Under the pieces are notes generated by a model, which worked only from the letters and a program-made list of their open reading frames with translations, had not been told where the DNA came from and ran no database searches. The translations under genes were made by a program, and so were the position numbers. Below are positions 59,340 through 64,000 of a stretch of 64,000 nucleotides of DNA, piece by piece; the first letter of the stretch is position 1; each line of letters begins with the position of its first letter. Origin of the DNA: Episyrphus balteatus (lineage: Eukaryota > Arthropoda > Insecta > Diptera > Syrphidae); assembly GCF_945859705.1 (NCBI RefSeq), contig NC_079135.1, forward strand, positions 19,780,501-19,844,500, written 5' to 3'.

Positions 59340-59590
59340 AAAAATAAACGACGATCTATAAAAAGCGCTTTTGGGCTCGTCTGTCAAATTTTTAGGCACG
59401 GATAAAACGGTTGTCATTGATATTTTTGCAATTAGGGACTCAAGGGGAACATTATGATATTGATTTCCAGTTGATACCTTAAGCGTTGTGCTGGCGAAAC
59501 AAAACGAGTTTTTGAGCTCGTCTGTCAGGTATTTGGGTGCGGGTAAAATGTTTTTCATGGATCTTTTGCAATCAGGGAGTGTCAAAATTC
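59340..59590. repeat. Two diverged 141-bp tandem units
   Basis: GGGCTCGTCTGTCAAATTTT near 59373 and GAGCTCGTCTGTCAGGTATT near 59514 start parallel stretches that continue with GGCACGGATAAAACGG / GGTGCGGGTAAAATG and TTTTTGCAATTAGGGACT / CTTTTGCAATCAGGGAGT. The minus-strand ORF across them repeats itself accordingly and has no family match. A short (TTG)n run sits at about 59296-59312. Confidence 0.6.
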
Positions 59591-61779
59591 AATTAATTTT
59601 AAGTGATTTGGTTACCATTTCAAAATCAAATAGTAATTTTGATGCAATTTTTCTCTACAACAAGAAAATACATCAGGCAAACTATCTTTTTTGTGTTGAC
59701 ATCATCACCATGACTGACCGTGGTTTGTTTCCCCAAAGTTACCCCAGAATAATCCACCTTATATTTTGCTTTTCTAAGCAAATTTCAAAAAAATTAAAAA
59801 AACAAACGATTATATTTTCCACCCTTGCGCTGCCCCAATTTTAGTCGCAAGTTTAAGCAGATTTTTTTATATATCCTTAAAAAAAAAAACACAAAATACA
59901 AACATTTTTCCAAGGTTTGCCCAATGCACGTGTACACCCAGGAAATCTTTTAAATTTCATTTCAAACTTTACAAGTTTGTATTTTAATGCCCAAAAAAAT
60001 ACTACCAAACAAATGTTTTACCACAAATCTTACAGAAAAAAAATGTTTCAAATAAAATAGACCACTTCTTGATCATAGCCAACACATTTTTAAGCTGACG
60101 ACGACGCGACACGATGACGGAGATTATAGGTAGTTCTTTAGTTTGACAAACTACAAATATAATTATGCTTGTATTTTTGTTAAATTAAAAAACAAAATAT
60201 CTTCGGTTAGTTGCTATTTTAAAAACATTAGATGACGTTGAAATTAAAAGTTTTTAAGTTGAGTTTGCAAAAAAGTACTTAGACATTTTACTTCCGCTAG
60301 AATACCTCTCATTTAAGTTATTTCATTTAATTACCTACATTTACTTCCATCCCCAAGTGTTGCCAAAGTAAATTTTTTGGCAACATACTATTTGACTTAT
60401 AGGTAGAGAAAGTTCATGGAAGCTCATCAACGCTTGTTATCTTCAATACAACAAATGGCATTGACAAAAAGAATTCGATTGCAAAATTTGTGCCAAAAAT
60501 TTCGAATTTAAAAAAAAAAAAAAAACATTAATTCTCACTTGACTTAAGATGTTAGTTAGATATACATTAATTGCGATGTAAAAATCCTTCGAATGTTTTT
60601 TTTTTTTTTTTTTTAATTTTTTATTTAAACGTGGGAAATTCTTTGAATATCAACATCTGCTAATAAAGTTTGCTATATTAATCTGGTTAAGGAAATTAAC
60701 CTTAACACGTGTGATGACGGATGCATTAAGTTGAACTTTCACTTGAAAATTTGCTACAGTTGAGTGAATATTTTCAGCCTTATATATTTTTAAACTGTAC
60801 AATCTGTTCAAGGTTGTTATTTTCTAGACTGTTCGGAGCTCGAAATTACAACAAATTGCTGTTCAATGTGAAGTTTTCTTTTCTAGACTGTTCTTATTTG
60901 TATGAAAAGGAAAATAGATTCATGAAAATACACAAGATCAAAATTTGCAATTTTTTTAGTTAATACAAAAAGAATTCTTATAAGTTTATTGTGTGGGAAA
61001 GCAAAACAGAAATTCAGGAACTAAATATTTGTATGAGGTTTTGTAATAAGGATTTCAAAGGAGCCAATTTCTCCTCTGTTGGAATTAAATATCGCAAAAA
61101 AAGCACTGAGATATAAAAGTTATATAGTGTAGTGACCATTTTTTTTTTAATCTGTTGAAATCTTCTCAAGAAAATTTAAAACCAAATCTCCGAAATTTTT
61201 TGCTTTGGAAAAGATCAATTTTTCGAAAACGATGTTTACGATTTTGTTAAAAAAATTCAAATGTTAGTTTTCAGAAAAGGTATTTTTATTTTTTTTTTCA
61301 AAAACCATTTACTAACGGCACCTGTCATATAATCTGAAGCGACTTCATTTACATTATATTGAAATTGAATTGAATATAATGTAAATCCAAAATAAAATTT
61401 TGAAAAACTAAATTTTTGGTTTTTTTTTAAAGAATGGTGTGTAAATTTGTTTTTGCCTGTTTGTTCCAGCTTTTAGCCAACAATACTTACCTTATTTAAA
61501 TACAACAAATTGGTGGAAATTTGTTTTGAAACTCGAGGATGAATATAGGCTGTTTTTTCGACATACATACATATTTGCTCAATATAACGGAGTTTTTTTA
61601 CTATTAAGAAGCAACACAAACATAAGCTGCCTAGTATACTTCCATAATAGCATTCTGGTCACCAAAATTGATTTTTTATAATTTATGAAATTTTATAACT
61701 ATTGTAATTAATTTGGCATCGCTGAATTCAAATCTGAGCTCAAGTTTTTTTCTAGCAGCTCTAGTTTGAATGATACAGA

Positions 61780-62412
61780 TACTTAAAATGTAGAAAAAAA
61801 TCGATTATTGAGATTTTATGAAGGGAAAATCTCGAAAACACAAGCTGATAGAAAAATTGTGATTTCAGATTCGAGTTTATCATACCTAACCCATTAATTT
61901 GAAAAAAAAAACACTGTAAGCTAGGGGAATTTTTAAAAAGTACCTTGCCAAAAATTCATTATTGAGATTTTATAACGGAAGTATTACGAAAACTCGATTT
62001 GATTGAACAATTTATGATTTCGGATTAAAGTTCAGCACACCCAAAAAATTTAGAAAAATATTGTTTTGTTCCTGAAACCGAACCGCTGTAAGCTTGGAAA
62101 AGGCTTAAAAAGTACATAGCAAAAAATTGATTATCGTGATTTTATAACTGGAATATCTCGAACACACGAGCTGATAGAAAAATTCTGGTTTCGGATTCGA
62201 GTTCAACACACCTAAAACCTTAATAAAAAGTACTATTTTATTCCTGAAACGAAATAACTGTTAGCTAGGGAAATGCTTACAAAGTAGCAAAAAATCTATT
62301 ACTGAGGTTTTGTAACGTGAATATCTCGAAAACGAGTACTGATAAAATTTGACTTTGGCACCCCAAAAATCGTCGGAAAAGTGGATCAAACTTAGTAAAG
62401 CAAAACCTTGCT
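61780..62412. repeat. Tandem array of about 3.5 units of 173 bp
   Basis: CTGTAAGCTAGGGGAATTTT (about 61913), CTGTAAGCTTGGAAAAGG (about 62085) and CTGTTAGCTAGGGAAATG (about 62259) are spaced by about 173 bases. Each is followed by AAAAAGTA, TTATTGAGATTTTATAAC and GGATTCGAGTTCAACACACC-like words. The words are related to the inner part of the CACTGGTC-ended elements, and GCCCAGTG at 62413-62420 resembles one end, so this may be an expanded member of that family. It stops about 160 bp before the Gbs coding exon. Confidence 0.65.
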
Positions 62413-62623
62413 GCCCAGTGTAGTCATAGGCTTTGAATGGATCCCATACTGATTCTTGGGTTAACTAGTGATAGATTTTCAAAAAAAGTTGACTTGCCCT
62501 ACTAATTTTAAACATTATTAAGATTAATTTTCTAGATCACATGCAGACGAATTTAACAAAACTTTAAATTTTTCTTTGCAGACCTTGTACATACATATTT
62601 TGAAAATTTAAAGTCTGACGTAA

Positions 62624-64000
62624 ATGAACGGACCGGGTGATATACCATTGACACAAAGTGTAACTCCTGAAGGTCCTTGTGGCCTAGTTGCAGTTATACC
62701 AACATTAGGTATGTCATCATGTCGTGGGCGTGCCGAAGCATTTGCACGAACGTTACAATCAAAACTTAGAACACTTGGATCACAAGTAAGTTATTTTTTT
62801 ACCCCAAACTAACTCTACTTTGAATACTTATTTTATTATTTCTAATCAACAGAATGAAGATAACTTATCACAAGAAGAAGAGCCAATTATCAATGGCGGA
62901 CCATCATCAAACACATGGGTTCCATCCACACACGATTCCGAACAAACTGTTACCAATTTACAACCATTACGACATGAATCTGACTCATTTTTCGATTTCG
63001 ATTGTGAGCTTGAAAGTCCTGGCAGCCCCGTTGATGAATGTGAATACCTAAGATTAATTGAGTCTGCATCAAATACTCCACACAATTCAGCGACTGAATC
63101 AGGATATGCCTGCACTTCAGTAGCTAGTAGCCATAGTTCCTCTTCCGATTGTACTTTCTTTGATCCTGAAACAGAATATACAGTTCCACAACAAATTCAA
63201 TTTCAACAGCCACGATTAAGTAGTACTGCTGATAATGAATCAACGATAGAACTTGACAATATCAGAGAATCACTCGAAATTAGTTTAACAAATGGACATG
63301 GTGATTCAGAAAATTATAATGGACTAGAAAAACAGAATAATCTTCCAAAAGATAGCAGCGATGATAGTAACTCACTGCCGCCGGAATTCCAAGACAGTTG
63401 TTGTAAAAATGAGTCAATTATTGAAGATGCCATAAAAAAACAAGAGGAAATTCTGAATGAATTGCAAAAGAAAAGTCAAATTATTTCCTCAACACCAACG
63501 CACAATGGACAAAGTAACAAAATAACCGAAAAAATACAGCAAAATGATGAAAGCAATATCAAGATTTCACTTGCAGAAATTAAGAATCTCCATGGTGAAT
63601 CAGAAATTACAATTAGCATCACCGAACCTGATGAATCTGAAGAACCTGAAGAAGAAACACAAACAAAAACCACCGACCGTGGTAAAATAACATCCGTCTT
63701 AGACACCGACGATGAAGATGACTGTAGACCCCAGCGTGTTAGACGTTGTTCATCACTTAAAACTGGAAAAACTCCCCCAGGAACTCCAGGACGAAAGAAA
63801 ATTGTCCGCTTTGCCGATGTCTTGGGTCTCGACTTGGCCGATGTTAAAACCTTTTTAGATGAAATACCAAACATACCGAAATCAGCATTCGAGGATTTGG
63901 AAATAATGGAATCAGAGCCACCAATACAATTAGGGCCAAAATCTGACAAACTACTGATGCCATTATTCCAACAACCTGGCGGTCTGCCAACATTCCTCGA
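62624..64000 (+). CDS. Gbs-76A: PP1 glycogen-targeting regulatory subunit (Gbs-76A-like), 5' part
   Basis: Exon 62582-62785 has ATG at 62624 after an acceptor TTTCTTTGCAG and ends CAA|GTAAGT. The next exon runs from 62853 (TTCTAATCAACAG acceptor) past the window end. The join is phase 0 and the 436 residues seen are open. The first 340 are acidic, Ser/Asn/Glu-rich and probably disordered. RVRRCSSLKTGKTPPGTPG is a basic segment with a likely kinase site. Next comes RKKIVRFADVLGLDLADVKT, whose IVRF around residue 371-374 is the RVxF motif that docks the PP1 catalytic subunit. The following FAD..GL.L..VK.F pattern is that of the PPP1R3/Gbs family. These subunits bring PP1 to glycogen through a CBM21 domain, so glycogen synthase is activated. 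That domain should start just beyond 64000. The choice of Gbs-76A over Gbs-70E rests on linkage to pip. Confidence 0.85.

Larger units (their letters stand above)
36859..62581 (+). other. Long presumed first intron of the Gbs-like gene, filled with repeats
   Basis: About 25.7 kb without a supported coding exon. Listed separately are the transposable elements, hairpins and arrays recognised in it and one candidate noncoding exon (54509-54563). Other less AT-rich islands worth noting are 44090-44180 and 44440-44650, each in or near poly-T tracts and without ORFs. They could be enhancers or alternative first exons; a possible donor TCG|GTATGT lies near 44908. Between these the sequence is A/T runs. 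Confidence 0.5.

Noticed and set aside
59193..59585. 130-residue minus-strand ORF with internal repetition
   Set aside because: The repetition is explained by two 141-bp tandem DNA units; the translated sequence matches no family I know.
62846..63949. Minus-strand ORFs opposite the Gbs exon (89 and 157 residues)
   Set aside because: They are Ser-rich shadows of the acidic Gbs coding exon, which has consistent splicing and a recognisable RVxF motif on the plus strand.

Overview
This is a strongly AT-rich, intron-rich metazoan window that most resembles nuclear DNA of a brachyceran fly. The organism call is an inference. It rests on four tandem copies of a pipe-type 2-O-sulfotransferase domain, a glycogen-targeting PP1 subunit gene of the fly Gbs type, consensus GT/AG introns, and many short inverted-repeat transposons. 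No bacterial features, tRNA, rRNA or CRISPR array were seen.

Left part (about 1-18.7 kb, + strand): four consecutive three-exon cassettes, each encoding a complete heparan-sulfate 2-O-sulfotransferase-like domain. All four have the same splice phases (entry phase 0, A/B junction phase 2, B/C junction phase 1), a B exon of exactly 155 nt, and their own stop codon. None has its own N-terminal start or membrane anchor. This is the architecture of Drosophila pipe (pip), where a common 5' part is spliced to alternative 3' sulfotransferase cassettes. The common 5' exons, and perhaps more cassettes, must lie to the left of the window.

Middle part (about 21.1-31.4 kb, - strand): a nine-coding-exon gene for a compact SAMHD1-like HD-domain dNTP triphosphohydrolase of 383 aa. 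Its exons join in frame throughout. The 8-kb second intron holds a full-length hAT element with a perfect 8-bp target duplication, a second long inverted-repeat element nested inside it, and several MITEs. A decayed mariner transposase lies between pip and this gene.

Right part (about 35.6-64 kb, + strand): a probable promoter/5' exon region, a very long repeat-filled intron, and then the first two coding exons of a PP1 glycogen-targeting subunit with an RVxF motif (Gbs-76A-like). This gene is cut by the window end before its CBM21 domain. As I remember it, pip and Gbs-76A are neighbours at 76A in Drosophila melanogaster, so the order here looks like conserved linkage.

Most of the rest is transposon-derived. 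It includes three copies of a CACTGGTC-ended family with TAA/TTA target duplications, several TA-flanked MITEs, near-perfect 230-bp and 350-bp hairpins, a 147-bp tandem array, an 11-bp minisatellite, and a 1.6-kb tract full of GCAAA/GCGAA motifs between pip cassettes. The three genes have no obvious shared pathway; they are neighbours rather than an operon-like unit.
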